Positions 57,573-64,000 of a stretch of DNA of 64,000 nucleotides are shown here, piece by piece. Origin of the DNA: UBA10649 sp963842725 (GTDB lineage: Bacteria > Actinomycetota > Actinomycetes > S36-B12); the NCBI GenBank assembly GCA_963842725.1, contig CAWJHN010000004.1:1116001-1180000 (forward strand), read 5' to 3'. Numbering within the stretch: position 1 is the stretch's first letter; each line of letters starts with the position of its first letter. The position numbers and the translations under genes are program-made. The notes below the pieces were generated by a model. That model was not told the DNA's origin and made no database searches. It saw nothing but the letters and a program-made list of their open reading frames with translations.

Positions 57573-57635
57573 CGTCGACCTTGAGGTTGGCGGCGAAATC
57601 CGCGGAGCGGATCGCCGCCAACCTCAAGGTCGACG
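57573..57635 (+). terminator. Long inverted repeat downstream of ilvD, probable terminator
   Basis: Perfect 24-bp outer arms (57573-57596 and 57612-57635), continued inward by TCCGC/GCGGA-type pairing with a 2-base bulge. The 286-base gap between ilvD and ilvB holds this hairpin followed by the ilvB promoter, leader peptide and attenuator. There is no T-run. Confidence 0.75.
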
Positions 57636-57693
57636 AGGGGGAACGGGGCGAACCGGGCGCGAGGGGCAGATCACACCCGGGTCGGGTAGCCGA

Positions 57694-57709
57694 CCGGACG
57701 GACGTCCGG
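57694..57709. promoter_or_regulatory. Inverted repeat CCGGAC-GGAC-GTCCGG just upstream of the ilvB -10 box
   Basis: Perfect 6-bp arms with a 4-base spacer, adjoining the TAGGGT box at 57710. The position, overlapping or next to the -35 region, fits an operator, but no regulator is known. Confidence 0.35.
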
Positions 57710-57715
57710 TAGGGT
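57710..57715 (+). promoter_or_regulatory. -10 box TAGGGT of the ilvB leader
   Basis: TAGGGT ends 7 bases before the GTG of the leader peptide, so the transcript probably begins at or next to that codon. Confidence 0.6.
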
Positions 57716-57722
57716 TCGGCAC

Positions 57723-57761
57723 GTGGCACGAATTCTCGTAGTACGCAGGCGCGTGGGCTGA
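57723..57761 (+). CDS. ilvB attenuator leader peptide
   Basis: 12-codon ORF VARILVVRRRVG with consecutive Ile-Leu-Val-Val codons (57732-57743), ending TGA. Leader peptides rich in Ile, Leu and Val are the sensing element of ilv attenuators in Actinobacteria and enterobacteria: low charged tRNA stalls the ribosome here and favours antitermination. A terminator-like hairpin follows at 57782-57814. The GTG sits 7 bases after a TAGGGT box, so it is translated from a leaderless end. Confidence 0.8.
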   Translation: MARILVVRRRVG

Positions 57762-57781
57762 CCTCGGTCAACCCCGCGCTC

Positions 57782-57814
57782 CCTCCGCTACCCGTATTGG
57801 GTCGGGGGGTTTTT
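57782..57814 (+). terminator. Attenuator terminator before ilvB
   Basis: Stem formed by CCG..ACCC and GGGT.CGG around the loop GTATT, followed by GGGG and a run of T (57810-57814), the only clear U-tract terminator in the window. An alternative pairing of GCGCGTGGG (57749-57757) with CCCCGCGC (57772-57779) lies upstream and could act as pause or competing hairpin. Confidence 0.7.
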
Positions 57815-57847
57815 CATTGGGCAATGACAGCGAAGGAACGGAAGCTG

Positions 57848-59590
57848 ATGGGCGAGAAGATCACCGGGGCGAAGAGCTTGGTGCTGTCTCTTGAGGCGGC
57901 TGATGCGGGCACGATCTTCGGCATTCCGGGCGGGGCGATCCTGCCCGCGTACGACCCGCTGATGGACTCCGTCAAGGTACGTCACATCCTCGTCCGGCAT
58001 GAGCAGGGCGCCGGTCACGCGGCGGAGGGATACGCCGCGGCCACGGGGCGCGTGGGCGTGTGCTTGGCCACGAGCGGTCCGGGCGCGACCAACCTGGTGA
58101 CGCCGATCGCCGACGCGAACATGGACTCCGTGCCCCTGGTCGCGATCACCGGCCAGGTGCCCAGCGCATCGATCGGGACGGACGCCTTCCAGGAGGCGGA
58201 CATCCGCGGCATCACCATGCCGATCACGAAGCACAACTTCCTGGTCACCAACCCCGACGAGATCCCGCGTGCCATCGCCGAGGCCTTCCACCTCGCGTCG
58301 ACCGGACGACCCGGGCCGGTCCTTGTCGACATCTCCAAGGACGCACTCCAGGGCGAGACCGAGTTCGAATGGCCGACGCAGCTCGACCTTCCCGGATATC
58401 ACCCGGTGACCCGTCCGCACTCGAAGCAGGTGCGCGAGGCGGCCCGGATGATCCTGGACGCGAAGCGTCCGGTGCTCTACGTGGGCGGCGGCGTCATCCG
58501 GGCCCGTGCCTCCGCCGCACTGCGCCGGCTCGCCGACATCACCGGTATCCCCGTGGTCACGACGCTCATGGCGCGCGGAGCCTTCCCCGACTCGCATCCT
58601 CAGCATCTCGGAATGCCGGGCATGCACGGCACCGTCGCTGCTGTCGGCGCCCTTCAGCAGTCCGACCTGCTGATCACGCTGGGTGCCCGATTCGACGATC
58701 GCGTTACCGGCAAGCTCTCGACGTTCGCGCCCGGAGCGGCCGTCATCCACGCCGATATCGATCCGGCCGAGATCGGGAAGAACCGGCTCGCCGACGTCCC
58801 GATCGTCGGCGACCTGGCCGAGATCATCCCTGAACTGGTCATCGCCATCGAGACCGAGAAGGCCGCCGGCCGCGTCGGGGACTACGAGGGCTGGTGGGTG
58901 ACGCTCAACCGCCTGCGGCAGACCTACCCGCTTGGCTACGAGACGTGGGACGACGACAGCCTGGCACCCCAGTACGCGATCCAGCGGCTGGGAGCCATCT
59001 CCGGGCCGGACACCGTCTTCGTCTCGGGGGTGGGGCAGCACCAGATGTGGGGTGCTCAGTTCATCGACTACGAGCACCCGAACACGTGGATCAACTCCGG
59101 AGGGCTGGGCACCATGGGCTTCGCGGTGCCCGCTGCGATGGGTGCCAAGGTGGGCCGGCCCGACGCGACCGTCTGGGCGATCGACGGCGACGGGTGCTTT
59201 CAGATGACGAACCAGGAACTCGCCACCTGCACGATCAACGACATCCCGATCAAGGTGGCGTTGATAAACAACGGCAACCTCGGCATGGTCAGGCAGTGGC
59301 AGACGCTGTTCTACAACGAGCGGTACTCCAACACCGACCTTCAGTCCCATCGGTTCCCGGACTTCGTAAAGCTCGCCGAGGCCTACGGCTGCTACGGCCT
59401 GCGCTGCGAGTCGCCCGACCAGGTCGATGCGACGATCGAGAAGGCGATGGGGATGAACGACGCCCCCGTCGTGATCGACTTCGTTGTCCACAAGGACGCG
59501 ATGGTGTGGCCGATGGTGGCCGCTGGAACGAGCAACGACGACATCATGGTCGCGCGCTCGATGGCACCCGATTGGGGAAGTGACGACTGA
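57848..59590 (+). CDS. ilvB: Acetolactate synthase large subunit
   Basis: 580 aa ThDP enzyme making 2-acetolactate or 2-aceto-2-hydroxybutyrate. Start at ATG 57848 (MGEKITGAKSLVLSLE) with AAGGA upstream; ATG 57824 would add 8 residues and sits in a CATTG-GG-CAATG dyad. Catalytic Glu in RHEQGAGHAAEGYA; ThDP motif GDGCFQMTNQELATC...NNGNLGM. Controlled by the leader-peptide attenuator upstream. The stop overlaps ilvN by one base. Confidence 0.95.
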   Translation: MGEKITGAKSLVLSLEAADAGTIFGIPGGAILPAYDPLMDSVKVRHILVRHEQGAGHAAEGYAAATGRVGVCLATSGPGATNLVTPIADANMDSVPLVAITGQVPSASIGTDAFQEADIRGITMPITKHNFLVTNPDEIPRAIAEAFHLASTGRPGPVLVDISKDALQGETEFEWPTQLDLPGYHPVTRPHSKQVREAARMILDAKRPVLYVGGGVIRARASAALRRLADITGIPVVTTLMARGAFPDSHPQHLGMPGMHGTVAAVGALQQSDLLITLGARFDDRVTGKLSTFAPGAAVIHADIDPAEIGKNRLADVPIVGDLAEIIPELVIAIETEKAAGRVGDYEGWWVTLNRLRQTYPLGYETWDDDSLAPQYAIQRLGAISGPDTVFVSGVGQHQMWGAQFIDYEHPNTWINSGGLGTMGFAVPAAMGAKVGRPDATVWAIDGDGCFQMTNQELATCTINDIPIKVALINNGNLGMVRQWQTLFYNERYSNTDLQSHRFPDFVKLAEAYGCYGLRCESPDQVDATIEKAMGMNDAPVVIDFVVHKDAMVWPMVAAGTSNDDIMVARSMAPDWGSDD

Positions 59591-60114
59591 TGTCCCGACA
59601 TGTGCTCTCCGTCCTTGTGGAGGACAAGCCCGGAGTACTGGCCCGCGTGGCCAGCCTCTTCTCACGGCGCGGCTTCAATATCGAGTCGCTGGCAGTCGGT
59701 CCGACCGAGCTGCCCGACGTCTCGCGAATGACGATCGTCGTGACGGTGACAGGCCTGCCGCTCGAGCAGGTGACCAAGCAGTTGAACAAGCTGATCAACG
59801 TCCTGAAGATCGTCGAGCTCGATCCTGACGCGTCCGTCCAGCGGGAGATCATGCTGGTCAAGGTGCGCGCCGACATCGACACTCGATCGCACATCCTCGA
59901 GACCGCCCAGCTGTTCCGCGCGAAGGTGGTCGACGTCGCTCCCGACGCCGTCACCATCGAGGCCACGGGAAAGACCGACAAGCTCGCGGCGCTGCTCAAG
60001 GTGCTCGAGCCCTTCGGGATCAAGGAGCTCGTGAAGTCGGGCATGGTCGCCGTCGGCCGTGGCCCCCGCTCCATCTCCGACCGCGCCGTGCGCGCGGTGG
60101 ATCGCTCCGCCTGA
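59590..60114 (+). CDS. ilvN: Acetolactate synthase small (regulatory) subunit
   Basis: 174 aa. N-terminal ACT domain HVLSVLVEDKPGVLARVASL and FNIESLAVGPTE, the valine-binding region, then a C-terminal ACT-like half. It activates IlvB and gives valine feedback inhibition. Start overlaps the ilvB stop (TGATG). Confidence 0.96.
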   Translation: MSRHVLSVLVEDKPGVLARVASLFSRRGFNIESLAVGPTELPDVSRMTIVVTVTGLPLEQVTKQLNKLINVLKIVELDPDASVQREIMLVKVRADIDTRSHILETAQLFRAKVVDVAPDAVTIEATGKTDKLAALLKVLEPFGIKELVKSGMVAVGRGPRSISDRAVRAVDRSA

Positions 60115-60135
60115 CTCGCGATTCCGTGCAGTAGG

Positions 60136-60141
60136 TACCCT
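60136..60141 (+). promoter_or_regulatory. Possible -10 box TACCCT before ilvC
   Basis: TACCCT lies 35 bases upstream of the ilvC GTG in the 62-base gap after ilvN, followed by the AGAGGAGAG ribosome site. ilvC may have its own promoter in addition to read-through from ilvBN. Confidence 0.4.
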
Positions 60142-60176
60142 TTCACGCACCATCGACTGATAGAGGAGAGCCCACC

Positions 60177-61205
60177 GTGGCCGAACTGTTCTACGACGAC
60201 GACGCTGACCTGTCCATCATCCAGAACCGGGTGGTCGCAGTCATCGGCTTCGGCAGCCAGGGCCACGCCCACGCCATGTCGCTGCGCGACTCGGGGGTCG
60301 ACGTCCGGGTCGGCCTGTCCGAGGGCTCGAAGAGCCGGGCCAAAGCGGAAGAGGCAGGGCTGCGCGTCGTCGATCCCGCGACCGCGGCTGCAGAGGCCGA
60401 CGTCATCATGATCCTCGTGCCCGACCCCGTGCAGGCGAAGCTGTACAAGGAGGCCATCGAGCCGAACCTGCAGGAGGGCGACGCGCTCTTCTTCGCCCAC
60501 GGGTTCAACATCCGGTTCGGCTTCATCACGCCCCCCGATTTCGTGGACGTGTGCATGGTGGCACCCAAGGGTCCGGGCCACCTCGTTCGCCGCGAGTACG
60601 TGTCGGGCCGGGGCGTGCCGGCGATCGTCGCGGTGGAGCAGGACGCGACCGGCGAGGCGTGGCCGTTGGCTCTGTCGTACGCCAAGGCCATCGGCGCCCT
60701 GCGGGCCGGCGGCATCAAGACGACGTTCACCGAGGAGACCGAGACCGATCTCTTCGGTGAGCAGGCCGTCCTCTGCGGAGGCGCCTCGCAGCTGGTCATG
60801 TACGGCTTCGAGACCCTGGTCGAGGCCGGCTACCAGCCCGAGGTGGCGTACTTCGAGTGCCTTCACGAGCTCAAGCTCATCGTCGACCTGATGTACGAGG
60901 GCGGCATCGCGAAGCAGCGCTGGAGCGTCTCTGACACGGCCGAGTACGGCGACTACGTCTCGGGGCCGCGGGTGATCGATCCCAGCGTCAAGGCGAACAT
61001 GCAGGCGGTCCTGGCCGACATCCAGAACGGCTCGTTCGCCGACCGATTCATGGCCGATCAGGCTGCGGGTGGTCCGGAGTTCCGCGCCCTTCGGGAGAAG
61101 GGCGAGCAGCACCCGATCGAGGCCGTCGGCCGTGAGCTGCGCGGGCTGATGAGCTGGGTCGACACGAACGACGACGACTACGTCGAGGGCACCGCCGCCC
61201 GGTAG
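60177..61205 (+). CDS. ilvC: Ketol-acid reductoisomerase (class I)
   Basis: 342 aa. NADPH loop GFGSQGHAHAMSLRDSGVDV with the Arg/Ser-rich beta2-alphaB stretch (GLSEGSKSRAKAEE), metal-binding Asp/Glu in FGEQAVLCGG and FECLHELKLIVDLMYEGG. It converts acetolactate to dihydroxyisovalerate, the IlvD substrate. GTG with AGAGGAG upstream. Confidence 0.96.
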   Translation: MAELFYDDDADLSIIQNRVVAVIGFGSQGHAHAMSLRDSGVDVRVGLSEGSKSRAKAEEAGLRVVDPATAAAEADVIMILVPDPVQAKLYKEAIEPNLQEGDALFFAHGFNIRFGFITPPDFVDVCMVAPKGPGHLVRREYVSGRGVPAIVAVEQDATGEAWPLALSYAKAIGALRAGGIKTTFTEETETDLFGEQAVLCGGASQLVMYGFETLVEAGYQPEVAYFECLHELKLIVDLMYEGGIAKQRWSVSDTAEYGDYVSGPRVIDPSVKANMQAVLADIQNGSFADRFMADQAAGGPEFRALREKGEQHPIEAVGRELRGLMSWVDTNDDDYVEGTAAR

Positions 61206-61213
61206 CCCGTCCG

Positions 61214-61249
61214 AGGTCCCCGTCCAGGCTGCGGCCGGGGCGGGGGCCT
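61214..61249 (+). terminator. GC-rich hairpin after ilvC, probable terminator
   Basis: 12-bp stem AGGTCCCCGTCC / GGGCGGGGGCCT with two G-U wobble pairs and a 12-base loop, 9 bases after the ilvC stop. No T-run. Confidence 0.6.
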
Positions 61250-61343
61250 CGCCGTATCGCCCCCAGCCGGAAGCTCGACGCCGCCCCTTCGTGACCGGCT
61301 TCACACCCGGGTCACGGCGGCAGGAGGGTCCACTCGGCCCCGG

Positions 61344-61349
61344 TAGACT
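61344..61349 (+). promoter_or_regulatory. -10 box TAGACT of serA (leaderless)
   Basis: TAGACT ends 7 bases before the GTG at 61357, which begins the family-like N-terminus VTKPRVLIAEELSP. Confidence 0.65.
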
Positions 61350-61356
61350 CGCGCGC

Positions 61357-62940
61357 GTGACCAAGCCTCGCGTGCTCATCGCCGAAGAACTGTCCCCAGC
61401 CACGGTCGAGGCCCTCGGGCCCGACTTCGAGATCGTCCAGTGCGACGGTGCCGACCGGGCGGCCCTGCTCACCGCCATCGTCGATGTCGACGCCATCCTC
61501 GTGCGATCGGCCACGCAGGTCGACGCCGAGGCGCTGGGCGCGGCAAAGCGGCTCAAGGTCGTCGCTCGCGCGGGCGTCGGCCTCGACAACGTCGACATCA
61601 AGGCCGCCACGCAGGCTGGCGTGATGGTCGTCAATGCGCCCACCTCGAACATCGTGAGTGCGGCCGAGCTTGCGGTGGCCCTGCTCCTTGCGTCTGCGCG
61701 CAACGTCGTGCCGGCCAACACCGCACTCGCCAAGGGCGAGTGGAAACGGTCGAAGTACACCGGCGTGGAGGTGGCGGACAAGGTCGTCGGCGTCGTGGGC
61801 CTGGGCCGCATCGGCGTGCTGGTGGCGCAGCGCCTCAGTGCGTTCGGCGTCAGGCTGATCGCATACGACCCTTACGTCCAGCCGGCCCGCGCCGCACAGC
61901 TCGGCGTGCGGATGGTCACCCTGGACGAGCTGCTCGCCGAGGCGGATTTCATCACGGTGCACCTGCCCAAGACGCCGGAGACGATCGGGCTGATCGGCGA
62001 CGCCGAGCTGCACAAGGTCAAGCCAACCGTCCATATCGTCAATGCCGCCCGGGGCGGGATCGTCGACGAGAAGGCCCTGTACGACGCCCTCGTCGACGGG
62101 CGAGTTGCCGGTGCGGGACTCGACGTCTATGCGAAGGAGCCGTGCACCGACTCGCCGCTGTTCACCCTGGAGGCCGTGGTTGCGACCCCGCATCTGGGCG
62201 CCTCAACGGACGAGGCCCAGGAGAAGGCAGGCATCGCCGTCGCCCGCTCGGTGCGCCTCGCGCTCTCCGGCGAACTCGTGCCGGATGCCGTGAACGTGCA
62301 GGGCGGCCAGCTCGACGAGGTCATCAAGCCCATGCTGCCCCTCGCGGAGAAGATCGGCTCGATCGCCTCGGGGCTGGCCGACGCGGCCGTGGCCCGAGTG
62401 GACGTGGAGGCCATCGGCGAGATCGCCGACCACGACGTGCGCGTACTTGAACTGTCGGCGCTCAAGGGCGTGTTCCAGATGCTCGTGCACGACCCGGTGT
62501 CGTTCGTCAATGCCCCGGTCCTCGCCGAGCAGCGCGGCGTCGAGGTGGCCCTGACGACCGATCGCACGACGGAGGACCACCGATCGCTGCTGCGCGTGAC
62601 CCTCACCCAGACCAACGGGCAGAAGGTGAGCGTTGCCGGCACGGTCACGGGGGCGCGCAACGTGGCCAAGGTGGTCGAGGTCGACTCGTTCGACGTCGAT
62701 GTCCCGGTCAGCGATCACATGGCTTTCCTGCGCTACCACGACCGTCCGGGCGTTGTTGGCATCGTCGGCCGCGTCCTCGGCGAGGCCGACGTCAACATCG
62801 GGGGGATGCAGGTCAGCCGCGACGAGTCCGGCCACGCCCTCATCGTCCTGACGGTCGACTCGGTGATCGAGCCCGACCGGCTCGCTGCCATCGTCCGGGA
62901 GATCGGCGCCCACTCCGGGAAGTCCGTCGACCTGGCCTGA
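61357..62940 (+). CDS. serA: D-3-phosphoglycerate dehydrogenase
   Basis: 527 aa, first step of serine synthesis. Substrate domain, NAD loop VVGLGRIGVLVAQRL, catalytic Arg/Glu/His (VNAARGGIVDE, AGAGLDVYAKEP, ATPHLGASTDEAQEKAG), then the intervening ASB domain and a C-terminal ACT domain (RYHDRPGVVGIVGRVLGEAD) as in M. tuberculosis SerA. GTG set by the TAGACT box; 22 upstream in-frame codons are not conserved. Confidence 0.95.
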   Translation: MTKPRVLIAEELSPATVEALGPDFEIVQCDGADRAALLTAIVDVDAILVRSATQVDAEALGAAKRLKVVARAGVGLDNVDIKAATQAGVMVVNAPTSNIVSAAELAVALLLASARNVVPANTALAKGEWKRSKYTGVEVADKVVGVVGLGRIGVLVAQRLSAFGVRLIAYDPYVQPARAAQLGVRMVTLDELLAEADFITVHLPKTPETIGLIGDAELHKVKPTVHIVNAARGGIVDEKALYDALVDGRVAGAGLDVYAKEPCTDSPLFTLEAVVATPHLGASTDEAQEKAGIAVARSVRLALSGELVPDAVNVQGGQLDEVIKPMLPLAEKIGSIASGLADAAVARVDVEAIGEIADHDVRVLELSALKGVFQMLVHDPVSFVNAPVLAEQRGVEVALTTDRTTEDHRSLLRVTLTQTNGQKVSVAGTVTGARNVAKVVEVDSFDVDVPVSDHMAFLRYHDRPGVVGIVGRVLGEADVNIGGMQVSRDESGHALIVLTVDSVIEPDRLAAIVREIGAHSGKSVDLA

Positions 62941-62942
62941 CC

Positions 62943-63845
62943 GTGGACCGCGTCCACCGGAGCGGCCTCGCGTGGGCGCTCCTCGGCGTCGTGCTGTTCT
63001 CGTTCAGCCTGCCGCTGACGAAGGTTGCGGTCGGGGGCTTCGACCCGTACCTGACGGCGACGGGCCGGGCGCTGATCGCCGGCGCGGTCGCGAGCGTCGT
63101 CCTGCTGGCGCGGCGCGTGCGCTGGCCGGGTCGCTCCCAGGTTCGACCGCTGCTCTTCACGATGCTGGGCGCGGTGTTCGGCTGGCCGATCCTGCTCGCC
63201 CTCGCACTCGAGCGCACGACATCGGCACACGCGGCAGTCATCGCCGCCTTCATGCCCCTGACGACCGCGATCTTCGCCGTGCTGCGAGCCCACGAACGGC
63301 CGCCGCGACAGTTCTGGTGGGCCGCCTCGGCCGGCACCGCTGCGCTCGTCGTCTTCGCCCTGTCGCGCGGCGGCGCCGAGGGCGGCGACTGGATCGCTGA
63401 CCTGCTCGTCGTGGGTGCTGTCATCAGCTCCTCGTGGTGCTACGTGGAGGGCGCAGAGATCACGAAGGTCATGCCAGGCTGGCAGGTCATCTCGTGGGTG
63501 GTCGTCCTCGCCCTGCCCGTCACCCTTCCCGCATCGATCGTGATCTGGATCGTCACCTCGGCCCAGTACGAGACGACAGGCGTTGAGTGGGCATCCTTGG
63601 TGTTGCTCGGAATCTCGTCGATGTACGTGGGCTTCTTCGCCTGGTACAAGGGACTGTCGCTGGCCGGCGCCGCATACGGCGGGCAGGTGCAGCAGTTGCA
63701 GGCGCTACTGACGCTCCTGTGGTCCGCCCTGCTGCTGGGGGAGGTTGTCACGCCAGCGACCCTTGCGACCGCACTCGTCGTCGTGGTGAGCGTCGCGTGG
63801 GCGCAGCGAAGCCGCTCCTCCCTGATCGCCGCACCCGAGGAGTAG
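62943..63845 (+). CDS. EamA/DMT-family transporter
   Basis: 300 aa inner-membrane protein with about ten hydrophobic helices and two EamA halves (LAWALLGVVLFSFSLPLTK near the start; GYKGLSLAG-like segment WYKGLSLAGAAYGGQVQQLQ and a final GEVVTPATLATALVVVVSV). GTG 2 bases after the serA stop, so probably cotranscribed. Substrate unknown; amino-acid or metabolite export is usual for the family. Confidence 0.88.
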   Translation: MDRVHRSGLAWALLGVVLFSFSLPLTKVAVGGFDPYLTATGRALIAGAVASVVLLARRVRWPGRSQVRPLLFTMLGAVFGWPILLALALERTTSAHAAVIAAFMPLTTAIFAVLRAHERPPRQFWWAASAGTAALVVFALSRGGAEGGDWIADLLVVGAVISSSWCYVEGAEITKVMPGWQVISWVVVLALPVTLPASIVIWIVTSAQYETTGVEWASLVLLGISSMYVGFFAWYKGLSLAGAAYGGQVQQLQALLTLLWSALLLGEVVTPATLATALVVVVSVAWAQRSRSSLIAAPEE

Positions 63846-63862
63846 CGCGCCGCTCTTCGGGC

Positions 63863-63868
63863 TAGCCT
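63863..63868 (+). promoter_or_regulatory. Probable -10 box TAGCCT of the terminal ABC gene
   Basis: TAGCCT lies 30 bases before the ATG at 63899; the implied leader holds GGAGGTGG. Confidence 0.4.
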
Positions 63869-63898
63869 TGCCGTCTGGGGTCGCGCGACGGAGGTGGA

Positions 63899-64000
63899 AT
63901 GAAGGACCTGCTCGTCGGCTACCTCCGACCGCACTGGCGGGTCCTCGTCGTCATCGGCTTCCTGCTGCTCGTGCAGGCGATCACCAACCTGTTCCTGCCG
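63899..64000 (+). CDS. ABC exporter, N-terminus only (runs off window)
   Basis: 34 codons visible, MKDLLVGYLRPHWRVLVVIG followed by a hydrophobic segment LLVQAITNLFLP. The pattern of a short cytoplasmic start and a first helix ending in NLFLP is typical of fused membrane-ATPase exporters (MsbA/MdlB-like). ATG with a GGAGG site. The rest is outside the window, so the call rests on the first helix only. Confidence 0.55.
   Translation, partial: MKDLLVGYLRPHWRVLVVIGFLLLVQAITNLFLP

Overview
The window is a GC-rich, gene-dense chromosomal segment of an actinobacterium (class Actinomycetes; genus not resolved from sequence alone). The evidence is the very high GC content, the actinobacterial gene order (atp operon - cobalamin adenosyltransferase - murA - nucS - hbd - ccr/epimerase/thiolase/meaB - glgE/glgB/glgP - etfBA - mnmA - ligA - gatCAB - ilvDBNC - serA, which from memory resembles the Streptomyces core), EndoMS/NucS mismatch repair, a MurA with Asp instead of the catalytic Cys, GlgE, and many leaderless TAnnnT promoters. 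No rRNA, tRNA, CRISPR array, prophage or insertion sequence was seen, and no intergenic gap exceeds 300 bases.

Layout. 1-6919: F1Fo ATP synthase operon atpB(partial)EFHAGDC, closed by a perfect 58-bp palindrome. 7028-9271: PduO-type adenosyltransferase and MurA (divergent), plus a small membrane protein. 9313-11340: ethylmalonyl-CoA mutase. 11359-13046: a drug/lipid-type ABC exporter. 13100-13780: nucS. 13791-17986: a secreted subtilisin and a Vps62-domain membrane protein. 18097-21708: a tandem 3-hydroxyacyl-CoA dehydrogenase, a small Zn-finger-like protein and two alpha/beta hydrolases in one overlapping operon. 21709-23604: a membrane acyltransferase with a C-terminal SGNH domain. 23635-27843: crotonyl-CoA carboxylase/reductase, a small membrane protein and methylmalonyl/ethylmalonyl-CoA epimerase, divergent from thiolase and MeaB. 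27840-31099: a Cys-free Rrf2 regulator and a sulfonate-type ABC importer. 31206-32126: thioredoxin-TPR protein. 32164-43642: glycogen/alpha-glucan metabolism (glgB, glgE, glgP, glgX, a GT4 glucan synthase) with a crotonase embedded. 43749-45504: etfBA. 45575-51664: cysteine desulfurase, mnmA, core methionine synthase, ligA and an MBL hydrolase in one overlapping operon. 51669-55876: gatCAB and a 2-hydroxyacid dehydrogenase. 55873-62940: branched-chain amino acid genes (ilvD, ilvB with attenuator, ilvN, ilvC) and serA. 62943-64000: an EamA transporter and the start of an ABC exporter.

How it works together. Thiolase, hydroxyacyl-CoA dehydrogenase, crotonase, Ccr, epimerase, ethylmalonyl-CoA mutase, its G-protein chaperone MeaB and the adenosylcobalamin-making enzyme cover most of the upper ethylmalonyl-CoA pathway, and EtfBA could take electrons from an acyl-CoA (e.g. 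methylsuccinyl-CoA) dehydrogenase located elsewhere. Ccr and mutase can also supply C4/C5 extender units. The glycogen genes cover alpha-glucan synthesis (GlgE, GlgB, GT4) and breakdown (GlgP, GlgX).

Two points affect how the annotation should be read. First, four genes (epimerase, ssuC-like permease, glgB, GT4 glucan synthase) are each split by a single-base indel between 25.5 and 42.4 kb, most likely sequence errors rather than real pseudogenes. Second, at least fourteen starts sit 6-8 bases after a TAnnnT box, so leaderless transcription was used to choose starts. I found no convincing wholly new system. The most interesting items are the leaderless ilvB leader peptide, a GCAAG/CTTGC operator cluster between glgE and glgP, a GATTGGATnCAAT dyad shared by the mutase and etfBA, and the long palindromes.
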